This document shows positions 49,284 through 57,663 of a DNA stretch of 64,000 nt, piece by piece. The notes beneath the pieces are model-generated. The model saw only the letters and a program-made list of their open reading frames with translations, had not been told where the DNA came from and did no database searches. Made by a program: the position numbers and the translations under genes. Position 1 is the stretch's first letter; every line of letters begins with the position of its first letter. This DNA comes from Pseudanabaena mucicola str. Chao 1806 (GTDB lineage: Bacteria; Cyanobacteriota; Cyanobacteriia; Pseudanabaenales; Pseudanabaenaceae), in NCBI RefSeq assembly GCF_030323025.1, contig NZ_CP097329.1, positions 1,333,001-1,397,000 of the forward strand, read 5' to 3'.

Positions 49284-50417
49284 TTAAAAATCTACACCAC
49301 GCTTAAGATCGACCCCCTTTTCGGCGTAATGTTTGTGGCAGACCATTTCGGAATGGACAGATGCGAGATCAAAGTAGGCGGGGTTGTTGAAACAACGTCC
49401 TGTGATGATTACTTCAGTATCACGAGATTTTTTAAGTAACGCTTGGCAGATTGGCTCTACGGGTAATAATTCGAGATCGACGGTAGGATTGAGTTCATCA
49501 AGGATGATTGTTTTATAAAGTCCTGAAGCGATCGCTGCTTGAGCAATTTCCCAACCCCGCTGCGCTTCGATGCAGTCGATTTCCTGCTGTTGACCACGCC
49601 AAACAATCGCATCACGTCCACAGCGCTGATGGTCTATTACATGGGGATAGCCACGCTTGAGGGCAGCGATCGCCGCGTCTTCAGTATAGCCTGTACCACC
49701 CTTAAGCCATTGCATAATTAGGACTCGATGGGATAAATCGCGACTGATGCCAGTACCGATCGCTTTTAGAGATCGACCTAATGCCGAAGTACTTTTTCCT
49801 TTGCCTGCCCCCGTATAAATCTCAATGCCTGTGACATCATATTTCTCAGCATGAGCATCATCGTGTGAGCGCATTTCCGAGTGGAGGTCAGCGATATCAA
49901 TTAAGGCTTGGGGTGCACCACGTCCTGTACAGATCACTTCTAAATGTGGTGGTTTACTTTTTAAATCCTTAACAACGCGATCGGCAGGAATTAAGCCTAA
50001 GTCGAGTACAGGATTAATTTCATCGAGGACGACTACAGAATATAATCCTGAAGCCATTGCCCCTTTGGCGATCGCCCAACCGCGTTCGGCTTCTTGGCGA
50101 TCAAATGGTGTAACATGCTTGGCATCAAAAAACTCAGCGCGACCAGTACGAACATGATCAATTAAGTGAGGAAATCCCTGCTGTAAGGCAGAAATTGCAG
50201 CATCTTCGGAATATTCACGCTCGGAGCCTTTAAGAAAGCGCAATAGCAAAATTCTTGTGCCAAAGGGTGAGTTGTCGGACATCCCTAAACCAAGCGATCG
50301 CAGAACTACGCCGAGAGCCGCCTGTGATTTGCCTTTGCCTGTTCCGTCATAAACATGGATTTGTCCGATCTCACGTTCGGGACGCACCTGAGCAGTCATG
50401 ATGCCAATCGCTGCCAT
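49284..50417 (-). CDS. cobO: Tandem-fused cob(I)yrinic acid a,c-diamide adenosyltransferase
   Basis: 377 residues from the ATG at 50417 (MAAIGIMTAQVRPEREIGQI; a second ATG at 50399 is possible). There are two full CobO/CobA domains in a row, each with its own P-loop: DGTGKGKSQAALGVVLRSLG and TGAGKGKSTSALGRSLKAIG. Each also has a Walker B block: SVVVLDEINPVLDLGLIP and KTIILDELNPTVDLELLP. CobO adenosylates corrinoids on the way to adenosylcobalamin or repairs oxidised cobalamin. The fusion presumably builds the dimer in one chain. Confidence 0.93.
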   Translation of the reverse strand: MAAIGIMTAQVRPEREIGQIHVYDGTGKGKSQAALGVVLRSLGLGMSDNSPFGTRILLLRFLKGSEREYSEDAAISALQQGFPHLIDHVRTGRAEFFDAKHVTPFDRQEAERGWAIAKGAMASGLYSVVVLDEINPVLDLGLIPADRVVKDLKSKPPHLEVICTGRGAPQALIDIADLHSEMRSHDDAHAEKYDVTGIEIYTGAGKGKSTSALGRSLKAIGTGISRDLSHRVLIMQWLKGGTGYTEDAAIAALKRGYPHVIDHQRCGRDAIVWRGQQQEIDCIEAQRGWEIAQAAIASGLYKTIILDELNPTVDLELLPVEPICQALLKKSRDTEVIITGRCFNNPAYFDLASVHSEMVCHKHYAEKGVDLKRGVDF

Positions 50418-50610
50418 GTATTTACTTAGTCTCTTTTTACAAACCAAGGCAATAGTATAGCAACCCTCCCATAACTTTACGAACTCGAATTAAGTGTTTA
50501 GCTAAAAAGACGATATTTTTCTTGTAATGTTGGCTTGATGCGTGTAAGAAGTTATAAGTGGGTAGACCAAAGAAAAGTTAAGATAAAAAAGTTCAGTAAT
50601 TGCCCAAAAT

Positions 50611-50747
50611 ATGCCAGCCGCGCTCAAAGTAAAACTGAGTCTAGAAGAAGACAAAAGGCTGCTGGAAATCAGCCAAAGAGAAGCAACAGGAAAACGAGTC
50701 AAGCAAAGAGCCGAAGCGATACGGCTAAGCAGTCATGGGTGGAAAGT
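50611..50747 (+). mobile_element. IS630-family transposase N-terminal fragment
   Basis: Codons read MPAALKVKLSLEEDKRLLEI, SQREATGKRVKQRAEAIRLS then SHGWKVA, the helix-turn-helix start of IS630-type transposases. The frame is broken by the GGCACTGG end of another element at 50748. It is not contiguous with the C-terminal IS630 remnant at 46176 and may come from a different copy. Confidence 0.75.
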
Positions 50748-50798
50748 GGCACTGGTCTGTTAAATCGTGAGGGAGTGAAAGCCCCGTAGTGAAAGCAA
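50748..50798 (+). mobile_element. End fragment of the IS1-like element
   Basis: GGCACTGGTCTGTTAAATCG and 31 further bases match the terminus at 46029. The element enters the IS630 fragment here and is itself cut off after 51 bases by the IS256 copy at 50799. Confidence 0.6.
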
Positions 50799-52125
50799 GA
50801 GAGTGTAAATTAAAGTGTGTAAAGTCTGGGATATATATAGAGAGATGATCAAGACACACAATTACCAACAATAAAACCGATGAATATCCGCAAAGAATTG
50901 CTAGACGAATTGCTGCAAGAATGTAAAACACCACCCGACCTATTCGGAGAAGGAGGAATCCTGAAACAACTAACCACCGCACTGGTGGAACGAGCATTAG
51001 AAGCAGAATTATCAACGCATCTAGGGTACAAGAAGCACGAATCCAGACCAGAAGGACAAAGCAACAGTCGCAACGGCTATAGCCAGAAAAAAGTCCAAGG
51101 CGACTTTGGTATAGCCGAAATTGCAGTACCACGCGATCGCCAAGGCGAGTTTGAACCACAGATGGTAAAGAAAGGGCAAAGCCGCTTGTCAGGACTAGAT
51201 GAAAAGATTGTTGCCCTGTATGCGCGAGGTATGAGTGTCAGGGATATCCAAGGACAGTTGCAAGAAATGTATGGTGTCGAGGTATCACCAGCCCTCATTT
51301 CCAATGTCACTGATGCCGTAATTGATGAGGTGAAACAATGGCAAAACCGTCCCCTTGATGCGGTTTATCCAATTGTATTTCTGGACTGTCTAGTCATCAA
51401 AGTGCGAGACAATGGCAGGGTGATTAACAAGTCCCTGTACTTTGCCTTGGCGGTGAATATGGACGGATACAAGGAATTATTGGGTATGTGGATTTCACCG
51501 AATGAGGGTGCAAAATTCTGGTTATCGGTACTCACCGAAATTCGTAACCGTGGGGTCAAAGATATTTTGATTGCTTGCGTTGACGGTTTGACTGGTTTTC
51601 CCAATGCTATCGAAACGGTATTTCCTAAAACGCAGGTGCAGTTGTGCATTGTCCACATGGTCAGAAACTCGGTTGCTTTTGTACCTTGGCAACAGCGTAA
51701 GCAGGTTTGTGCCGACCTCAAGGCGATTTATGCGGCGACGACGGAATCGGAGGCGGAGTTTAACCTTGAACTCTTTGCTGAAAAATGGGACAAACTATAT
51801 CCCTCGATCTCCAAATCTTGGCGCAGTCATTGGGCGAACATTATCCCCTTCTTTGCGTTTCCTCTTGAGATTCGCAGGGCAATTTATACGACTAATGCGA
51901 TTGAGTCGATGAATAGCAGTTTGCGGAAGGTGATTAAGTCTCAGCAGATTTTTCCGACCGATGAGGCTGCTTTCAAGCTGGTTTACTTGGCTATGCGGAA
52001 TATTTCTAAGAAATGGACTATGCCCATTCGCGATTGGAAACCTGCTCTCAATCGCTTTGCGATCCTCGAAGAGGATCGGCTCCATCTCTAGCTTCTAGAC
52101 TTTACACATTTTACTTGACAGTCTC
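50799..52125 (+). mobile_element. IS256-family insertion sequence, full length (1327 bp)
   Basis: Terminal repeats of about 28 bp: left GAGAGTGTAAATTAAAGTGT..., right (as complement) GAGACTGTCAAGTAAAATGT..., differing at five positions. The flanks (TGAAAGCAA left, GACATAAGC right) do not form a target duplication, and the two sides belong to different broken elements. So DNA was lost or recombined here after insertion. Confidence 0.92.
50880..52091 (+). CDS. IS256-family (Mutator-type) transposase
   Basis: 403 residues, full length. N-terminal region [20 protein letters not shown] then HLGYKKHE (typical of IS256). Catalytic Asp in [20 protein letters not shown], second Asp in [20 protein letters not shown], and the Glu within [18 protein letters not shown]. 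It cuts the element and inserts it elsewhere. It is the source of the two rearranged copies at 8153-9631, so this family has been active in the genome. Confidence 0.93.
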   Translation: MNIRKELLDELLQECKTPPDLFGEGGILKQLTTALVERALEAELSTHLGYKKHESRPEGQSNSRNGYSQKKVQGDFGIAEIAVPRDRQGEFEPQMVKKGQSRLSGLDEKIVALYARGMSVRDIQGQLQEMYGVEVSPALISNVTDAVIDEVKQWQNRPLDAVYPIVFLDCLVIKVRDNGRVINKSLYFALAVNMDGYKELLGMWISPNEGAKFWLSVLTEIRNRGVKDILIACVDGLTGFPNAIETVFPKTQVQLCIVHMVRNSVAFVPWQQRKQVCADLKAIYAATTESEAEFNLELFAEKWDKLYPSISKSWRSHWANIIPFFAFPLEIRRAIYTTNAIESMNSSLRKVIKSQQIFPTDEAAFKLVYLAMRNISKKWTMPIRDWKPALNRFAILEEDRLHL

Positions 52126-52413
52126 GACATAAGCGCAACTGACATCAACACAATCTATCAAAAACGATGGAAAGTTGAAGAATTTCACAAGTCTTTGAAA
52201 TCTAATCTCGCTTTTGCTAGGTCTCCCACTGGGATTGCTCATACTCAGAAAAATCACATCTTTGCGTGCTTTTTTTCTTTTGTTAAGTTAGAGCGCCTTC
52301 GTATCAATACTAAACTCAATCACTTTGCTCTCAAGGCTAAACTCTACTTCAATGCTATTAGGGCTAGTTACTCTCTTCTTCAAAAACTGTCTGTTCCTTC
52401 CACGTAACATCAG
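52126..52413 (+). mobile_element. DDE transposase C-terminal remnant with terminal repeat
   Basis: Codons read DINTIYQKRWKVEEFHKSLK, SNLAFARSPTGIAHTQKNHI, FACFFSFVKLERLRI then NHFALKAKLYFNAIRASYSL, ending at 52407. The YQKRWxxExFHKSLK block holds the catalytic Glu of IS4/IS701-type enzymes. The end of the element, TTCCACGTAACATCAG (52398-52413), is the same as the miniature element at 48693-48842. Its front half is replaced by the IS256 copy. Confidence 0.8.
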
Positions 52414-52484
52414 TTAATTATTGATATTTTACAAGATTTTTTAGATAGGCAATCGCGTTGTAAAGACAAAGCAAATTTCACCAT

Positions 52485-52541
52485 CAAGCCCAAATATAAG
52501 AAAGGCGGCGCGATGCGCCGCCTTTCTTATATTTGGGCTTG
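52485..52541 (-). terminator. 27-bp-arm palindrome embedding the stop codon of the phosphatase gene
   Basis: Perfect arms at 52485-52511 and 52515-52541 with loop GAT; core GGCGGCGC. Read on the minus strand, the first arm contains the last codons (CAA GCC CAA ATA) and TAA of the gene ending at 52527. It acts as a terminator. Confidence 0.85.
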
Positions 52542-53378
52542 CAGTTCTTGATAAATTGCTGCTAAATATTCATCGATAAATTTTGACCAGCCAATCACAA
52601 TTAGTTGATTGTGAGTTAATTTCTCAGGATGAATATCATCATAGTCAAATCCAATTTCTCGACCTGAGAGATCACAACAAACTAGTCCTGCGGCTTTAGC
52701 GATCGCCAAAGGTCCCACCGTATCCCAGAGCTTAACCCGACGATTGAGATAGATATAGGCACTAGCACGACCTTGGACAACTTCCATTACCTTTAAGCCA
52801 AAACTGCCGAGAGTATAAAACTCAACATTCGGAACTGCTGCACGAATAGCATTACCATAGGCAAGATCATCTTTTTTACTGACGATCACGCGATCGCTAC
52901 TTGCCCCAATCGGCGGAACCGCATAGAGAACTTCAGGAACATTCCCATTCGTGACAGTGAATACTCCATTTATCGCCGTACCGCCAAAATATAAGAGATC
53001 ACTCTTTGGTGCATAGATCCAACCCAGCGTAGGCTGAAATGCTTCTAAGATCCCAACCATTACCGAATAGAACTCGCGTCCATGAATGAAGTCATCCGTG
53101 CCATCGATGGGATCGATAAACCAGTACTTTTGATGCAGTTCCGCATATCGCTTCCATAGTTCCTGCGATCGCGAATTTTCTTCACTGATTACCACATCAT
53201 CGGGAAACCATGCTTGAAACCTTTGACTGAGGAGATGATCGAGTTCGCGATCAACATTAGTTACATAATCATCGTAGCCCTTCTCATCGATCTGAAAATC
53301 CGACTCTCTGAGGTGAATCGCTTTTTGTCCGATCTCCCGAATAAATTGACAGATTTCAGTTTGTAATGCGAGATTCAT
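52527..53378 (-). CDS. Inositol-monophosphatase/CysQ-family phosphatase
   Basis: 283 residues. Metal-site motifs are in order: DVVISEENSRSQ, YWFIDPIDGTDDFIHGREFY and RRVKLWDTVGPLAIAKAAGL (the WDxxxxxxI motif). N-terminal IRESDFQIDEKGYDDYVTNV is normal. Members act on inositol phosphates, 3'-phosphoadenosine-5'-phosphate or fructose-1,6-bisphosphate; which one cannot be told. It follows the SDR gene with 4 bases between, so they are an operon. Confidence 0.88.
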   Translation of the reverse strand: MNLALQTEICQFIREIGQKAIHLRESDFQIDEKGYDDYVTNVDRELDHLLSQRFQAWFPDDVVISEENSRSQELWKRYAELHQKYWFIDPIDGTDDFIHGREFYSVMVGILEAFQPTLGWIYAPKSDLLYFGGTAINGVFTVTNGNVPEVLYAVPPIGASSDRVIVSKKDDLAYGNAIRAAVPNVEFYTLGSFGLKVMEVVQGRASAYIYLNRRVKLWDTVGPLAIAKAAGLVCCDLSGREIGFDYDDIHPEKLTHNQLIVIGWSKFIDEYLAAIYQELQAQI

Positions 53379-53382
53379 ATTG

Positions 53383-54132
53383 TTACTTACTACGGTAAGA
53401 GAATAGTCGGAAATAAAGCGATCGCCAAAATTCTTTGACAGGATAGGTAATAAAGGTAGTGGGATTAATCGTGACGATAATATCGCGTAAACCGAGTTGG
53501 GCTAAAAAGGCGATCGCCCAAGCTACAAAACTTGCCGACATCACCCCATAGGGATTGAGATTGCTTTTAAATGGACCCAAGATCAATTTGCGAATGGTGC
53601 AAGCATGATCAAGGCGACGGAGAGTAACTAAATCGCCAATAGCGCGTTTGGACAGTTCATACAAAGGACTCAGAGCAGGATTAACCTCTGCTTCAGAAGT
53701 ATTGACCCAAATCTCTTTAGCATTTGCATTTTCAGAATTAGGTATTGTCTCTAGGAATAAATCAATCCAACGGAAAACAGAAAAAGTATTGACTTCGTAG
53801 GATTTGTATACAGATGCTGAATCTCTGGCTCCCAATACATTAACACCATGATTGAGAATGAGAATATCCACTTTTTGTAAGCGATCACGCAATTCTGCCT
53901 CATGCCCTAATCGCCATGGGATCACTTCGATGGTTGAGTGATCGCTAACCTCAAAGCTAGCATCAGGTAAAGTTGTGAGGGCAATTATTTGTGCCTCTCG
54001 TTTACTTAGTTCAGCTACTAAAGCCCTGCCCATAGTGCCTGAAGCACCTGTAATTGCAATACGTTTGCCTTTGAATGACAATACCTTACCCAAAACCTTC
54101 TCTACAATTTTAAACTGACATAGGCTCACCAT
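53383..54132 (-). CDS. Short-chain dehydrogenase/reductase-like protein
   Basis: 249 residues. FKGKRIAITGASGTMGRALV is the Gly-rich NAD(P) site, and VDILILNHGVNVLGARDSAS the NNAG-equivalent. The active-site region is WVNTSEAEVNPALSPLYELS followed by K (Y-x-x-x-K type). The start may be the ATG at 54132 or a later Met. Related cyanobacterial SDRs occur alone or fused to sterol-desaturase domains. Substrate unknown; it is coupled to the phosphatase downstream. Confidence 0.82.
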   Translation of the reverse strand: MVSLCQFKIVEKVLGKVLSFKGKRIAITGASGTMGRALVAELSKREAQIIALTTLPDASFEVSDHSTIEVIPWRLGHEAELRDRLQKVDILILNHGVNVLGARDSASVYKSYEVNTFSVFRWIDLFLETIPNSENANAKEIWVNTSEAEVNPALSPLYELSKRAIGDLVTLRRLDHACTIRKLILGPFKSNLNPYGVMSASFVAWAIAFLAQLGLRDIIVTINPTTFITYPVKEFWRSLYFRLFSYRSK

Positions 54133-54178
54133 ATTTACAAAAGCACTTTGCGCTTAATGAAAACCTAGAAGAAATTTT

Positions 54179-54254
54179 AGTAGTGCTGCAAAGTAATTTT
54201 TTAGTAATTGTGTTGCGAAGCGCTCGCAACACAATTACATTGCATGACTACCGA
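54179..54254. repeat. Palindromic repeat family C, copy 2
   Basis: TAGTGCTGCAAAGTAATTTT, stem TAATTGTGTTGCG with complement CGCAACACAATTA, then CATTGCATGACTACC. Compared with copy 1 the stem has GTG/CAC for GAG/CTC and a shorter GC core, still fully paired. It lies upstream of the SDR gene. Confidence 0.75.
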
Positions 54255-54330
54255 GATTGTAAAATCAATGTGGAACAGTACTTTATAATGAAGATTCATC
54301 GAGAGGCTATTTGCAGGAGCGTTAGTAGCA

Positions 54331-54855
54331 CTAATTTACAACACGGAGTTTGGTAACTTTTAGTGTAAATTTGCCACCGCTACTGCCACCAAAAGAAGAA
54401 ACTCGGATCGTATACGTCCCTGATTGCCGAACTTTAAAAAAGATTAGAGAGTTAGTGGTATCACTTGCGGCATCATCATTTTCAGCAATTACCTCACCTT
54501 TAATATCGAGCAAACTCAAAACTGTATCAAAACTTCCCGAATTTACCGTGATCTCTAAACGCTCATCTTTCTGTGCCTCGAGGATATAGTCACGGGCAAA
54601 ACCTTTCTGACCTGTAGGAATATCTTTATCCGTGAGAATGTCATTAATTTCTGAGCCACTTAATATGGCTGTGGGTTTATAGACATTGCGACTTTGTGCA
54701 AAGGTCACAGTTACGGAGCCTAAACCAAAGGCGATCGCACTTACACTAATACTTACACCAAGAACGGTACTAGTAATAATCCTAGTAAAGAGCTTAGTCG
54801 GTATTCTTGGAAAACAACGAAAATGATGACGGGCAGAACGGCTTAAATATTTCAC
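54331..54855 (-). CDS. Secreted protein with a PPC-type beta domain
   Basis: 174 residues from the GTG at 54855, which overlaps the scpA stop (GTGA). A long basic N-region and hydrophobic helix (IITSTVLGVSISVSAIAFGL) end at AQS, a signal-peptide cleavage site. The remainder is a PPC-like domain (ARDYILEAQKDERLEITVNS; FDTVLSLLDIKGEVIAENDD; SGTYTIRVSSFGGSSGGKFT). Such domains usually sit C-terminal to secreted proteases; here it is alone. No catalytic domain is seen. Confidence 0.8.
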   Translation of the reverse strand: MKYLSRSARHHFRCFPRIPTKLFTRIITSTVLGVSISVSAIAFGLGSVTVTFAQSRNVYKPTAILSGSEINDILTDKDIPTGQKGFARDYILEAQKDERLEITVNSGSFDTVLSLLDIKGEVIAENDDAASDTTNSLIFFKVRQSGTYTIRVSSFGGSSGGKFTLKVTKLRVVN

Positions 54856-55676
54856 GAAACTTCTTTTAATTCGGAGAATGTCAATTGTAGCTGAGTAGAC
54901 TCTACTATGGAATTAGCTGTACTGTTGGCAAAGGGGACTTCCATGATAGCTGCGACTTTGACCGTTGGGACAATGTGAATTTTGCCGTAAAATTCTTCTT
55001 GAAATAATTCCACCTTGGACTGGGAAGACATCAGTAATAAGCCCCAAAATACGCCCACCCGATCATTAAATACTGCAGCTAAGTCAGATATCTCAATCTC
55101 AGCTTCGGGATGGAGGAGAAAATAACGCTCAATTTCTTCGACCATCTCTGAAAGATTTTCTTTGTGGGCGAGTTGAGCGATCGCTTTCATGGCAGCCTTA
55201 CGCGCTACTTTACTTTGTTTCTGGCGTTTGGCGGGTTTGCTACTTTTGCGATCAACAATTTCGGAGATCGCCTCGATTTGAGCAATTAACTCTTCGAGGG
55301 TAATCCGTCTTGCCTTCGGTGGCAGAGCCACAGGTAAACGCCGTAGCCTCTTATCAAAATCCGTAGGCAAGCGTAATGATGCTGTGACTTCAGACTCTAG
55401 TTCTTCCAACTCCTCGACTAAATCCTCAGCTTGGTCATAGGCACTTTGACTTTCTGATAGGGAGTTCGCCTTGAGCAGGACTAACATCGCTGCATAGAGC
55501 ATCGCCTGTCCTGAGTCATATAAATCACGGCGATCGCTCACAATTAACCGTGATAAAAAGCGATCGACCACATCAATGACCTGTACATCCCATGGATCGA
55601 TCTCACCTCGTTCTGCAAGGTCAATCAATAGGGCGATAGCATCTTTGGTAACTGATTCGGCGATCGATGGGGTCAT
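54852..55676 (-). CDS. scpA: Segregation and condensation protein A
   Basis: 274 residues. ScpA kleisin marks: AIALLIDLAERGEIDPWDVQ at the N-terminus (SMC head contact), RDLYDSGQAMLYAAMLVLLK, a charged linker, and a C-terminal winged helix (AVFNDRVGVFWGLLLMSSQS; KVELFQEEFYGKIHI). It bridges SMC arms in chromosome condensation with ScpB. It overlaps the PPC-domain gene by 4 bases, an odd partner that may be just physical coupling. Confidence 0.92.
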   Translation of the reverse strand: MTPSIAESVTKDAIALLIDLAERGEIDPWDVQVIDVVDRFLSRLIVSDRRDLYDSGQAMLYAAMLVLLKANSLSESQSAYDQAEDLVEELEELESEVTASLRLPTDFDKRLRRLPVALPPKARRITLEELIAQIEAISEIVDRKSSKPAKRQKQSKVARKAAMKAIAQLAHKENLSEMVEEIERYFLLHPEAEIEISDLAAVFNDRVGVFWGLLLMSSQSKVELFQEEFYGKIHIVPTVKVAAIMEVPFANSTANSIVESTQLQLTFSELKEVS

Positions 55677-55733
55677 GGAGCTTGCGAGAAGCGGATGTTT
55701 AAAAATATCACCGATTGGAGCGATCTATCCATA

Positions 55734-55778
55734 AAAAACTAAAATAAAGGATGCTTAGCCCCCTTTATTTTAGTTTTT
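55734..55778 (-). terminator. Palindrome embedding the stop codon of the LapA gene
   Basis: 17-bp perfect arms (AAAAACTAAAATAAAGG and its complement) with an 11-base loop. Read on the minus strand, one arm includes the last two codons and the TAA of the gene ending at 55770. Confidence 0.7.
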
Positions 55779-56117
55779 AGATTTGTCTTCATCAATCTCG
55801 ACATCGATCGCTGAAGCCGAGACTAAGCGTTTACGCTCTTCAATCTCAACGGTTAAATTTTCGACAGTTTCTTTTAAATTCTGGATTTGGATATTCTGGC
55901 TACGCATTTCAATCGATTTTTGCAACCCAGACCAAACGCTAAATACCCAAGCAATAACTGCTCCTAAGCCCATTGCCAAGATTAGCTCAACAGAAATTGG
56001 GGCAGCAACCTTCAGTTGGGGAACAATTTGAATAGGGGTCGAGGCAGTATTTTCTAGGGCGAATAAGACCAAGGTAAGCGTAACGATAAAAATAACGACA
56101 AAATTAAGCTGGCGCAC
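55770..56117 (-). CDS. LapA-domain (DUF1049) membrane protein
   Basis: 115 residues. Two TM helices (NFVVIFIVTLTLVLFALENT; VELILAMGLGAVIAWVFSVW) are followed by a cytoplasmic coiled coil (QNIQIQNLKETVENLTVEIE) and an acidic tail. This is the LapA/DUF1049 layout, linked in other bacteria to lipopolysaccharide assembly or membrane organisation. Its role in cyanobacteria is not defined. Confidence 0.82.
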   Translation of the reverse strand: MRQLNFVVIFIVTLTLVLFALENTASTPIQIVPQLKVAAPISVELILAMGLGAVIAWVFSVWSGLQKSIEMRSQNIQIQNLKETVENLTVEIEERKRLVSASAIDVEIDEDKSKN

Positions 56118-56222
56118 AGTGATTAAACCTTGTTTCTAAAGAATTCTTTGCTAATGGTTTATCAAACAATGCTCATAATGTCCATAGAGCAAAGAGGGGT
56201 GGATTTTGCCCCTCTTTATGAT

Positions 56223-56534
56223 CTATACAGAAGCTTTGGCTACAGTTTTACGTACACCTGATATTTTGGAATTGTTACGCTTAATTTCTTCTTCGGTAAG
56301 AGGCACAATATCAATGTGATTAAATAACGTGGTAACGAAGGTAAAGAGCAAAAATGGCAAAGATGTCACCACAATTAAACCTACTGCCCCAAATGAATAA
56401 ATGGGTTTGCTCATTAGAGAGAGAGCCGCAGCAAGGGAAGCAAAAATTACACCTAGCCAAACAATTACCTGACCCAAAATATCACTGAGGGTTAGGGTAC
56501 AAACAAAGCGATACTTGCCAATGTCGTTCATCAT
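56223..56534 (-). CDS. Small two- or three-TM membrane protein, unknown
   Basis: 103 residues. Helices LGQVIVWLGVIFASLAAALS and FGAVGLIVVTSLPFLLFTFV, then a polar C-terminus with basic residues. No family recognised; the type looks conserved in cyanobacteria. A GC stem (AAAGAGGGG...CCCCTCTTT at about 56190-56217) lies just after its stop and serves as terminator. Confidence 0.6.
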   Translation of the reverse strand: MMNDIGKYRFVCTLTLSDILGQVIVWLGVIFASLAAALSLMSKPIYSFGAVGLIVVTSLPFLLFTFVTTLFNHIDIVPLTEEEIKRNNSKISGVRKTVAKASV

Positions 56535-56698
56535 ATTGCACCAATTTAAGGTAGTTTTTTAAAAATTAATTGTTGATTCAATTATTTGAGTCATTGTGTT
56601 AGTTCACAGTATACGAACCGTCTTTAAATTTTGGGGTTACGTTTTATTGAGAACATAAACTAAACCTCTACTCAATTGTGGATTTCGGATCAAAAACT

Positions 56699-57556
56699 AT
56701 GTGGGATGAAATTGCGATCGCTATTTCGCAGGCAACGGGCGTAAAATTTACAAGCGATCGCCGTCAGGCGCAGTCGGGTGGTTGCATTAATCAGACCACT
56801 AAAATATCCGATGGGAAGCGTGATTTTTTTGTAAAAACGAATACCGCTCATCAATTAGACATGTTTGTAGCGGAGGCGATCGCTCTTCAACAAATCTATG
56901 CAACCAAAACAATCCTTGTACCACAGCCGATCTGTCGGGGGATCGTGGGTGAGGTAGCTTATTTAGTGCTGGAAAATCTTGATTTGGGGGGAGGTCAAGA
57001 TTGGGAAGCAATGGGTCGTAATTTGGCAGCAATGCATCGGGTCACGAGCGATCGTGGTTTTGGTTGGGATCGCGATAATACAATTGGTGCAACCCCTCAG
57101 ATTAACAATTGGACAAATAGTTGGCTGGATTTCTGGCGTGAATATCGGCTTGCTTTTCAAATTCGGTTAGCTAAGCGTAAAGGTTGGCGTTGCAGTATTC
57201 CCGAAGAGAAAATCTATGCTGCTTTACCTGAATTTTTTCGTGATTATCAGCCACAACCTTCAATGGTGCATGGGGATCTCTGGGGCGGCAACGCAGATTT
57301 TGTCAATGGTGAGCCTGTGATTTTTGATCCTGCGCTATATTTTGGTGACCGCGAAGTAGATTTAGCGATGACCGAGTTATTTGGCGGCTTTACATCAAAG
57401 TTTTATCGAGCCTACAATGCGGCTTATCCCCTTGATGCGGGCTATCAAAAGCGCAAAACTCTCTACAATCTCTATCATATTCTCAATCACTTCAATCTCT
57501 TTGGCGGCGGTTACGGCTCCCAAGCTAATCGGATGATTGAAAGTATCTGCCAATAA
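56699..57556 (+). CDS. Fructosamine-kinase-family protein
   Basis: 285 residues from the ATG at 56699 (a GTG 21 bases earlier is less likely). Aminoglycoside-phosphotransferase fold: SGGCINQTTKISDGKRDFFV, VKTNTAHQLDMFVAEAIALQ, YLVLENLDLGGGQDWEAMGR, LAAMHRVTSDRGFGWDRDNT, then the catalytic PSMVHGDLWGGNADF and EPVIFDPALYFGDREVDLAM. It phosphorylates ribulosamine or fructosamine adducts on proteins, letting the sugar detach. Stand-alone gene. Confidence 0.92.
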   Translation: MWDEIAIAISQATGVKFTSDRRQAQSGGCINQTTKISDGKRDFFVKTNTAHQLDMFVAEAIALQQIYATKTILVPQPICRGIVGEVAYLVLENLDLGGGQDWEAMGRNLAAMHRVTSDRGFGWDRDNTIGATPQINNWTNSWLDFWREYRLAFQIRLAKRKGWRCSIPEEKIYAALPEFFRDYQPQPSMVHGDLWGGNADFVNGEPVIFDPALYFGDREVDLAMTELFGGFTSKFYRAYNAAYPLDAGYQKRKTLYNLYHILNHFNLFGGGYGSQANRMIESICQ

Positions 57557-57663
57557 CAACAAAAGGGAAATCTTGTAATGGATGATTAACGAGTGAGAGA
57601 GCACACTTCACCCACTTTTGCCTTTTTTGGTAACATGGACGCATATATATATTGAAATAACTC

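Noticed and set aside
51365-51721. Minus-strand frame inside the intact IS256 transposase
   Set aside because: The same antisense frame appears in the damaged copy; it follows from transposase codon use.
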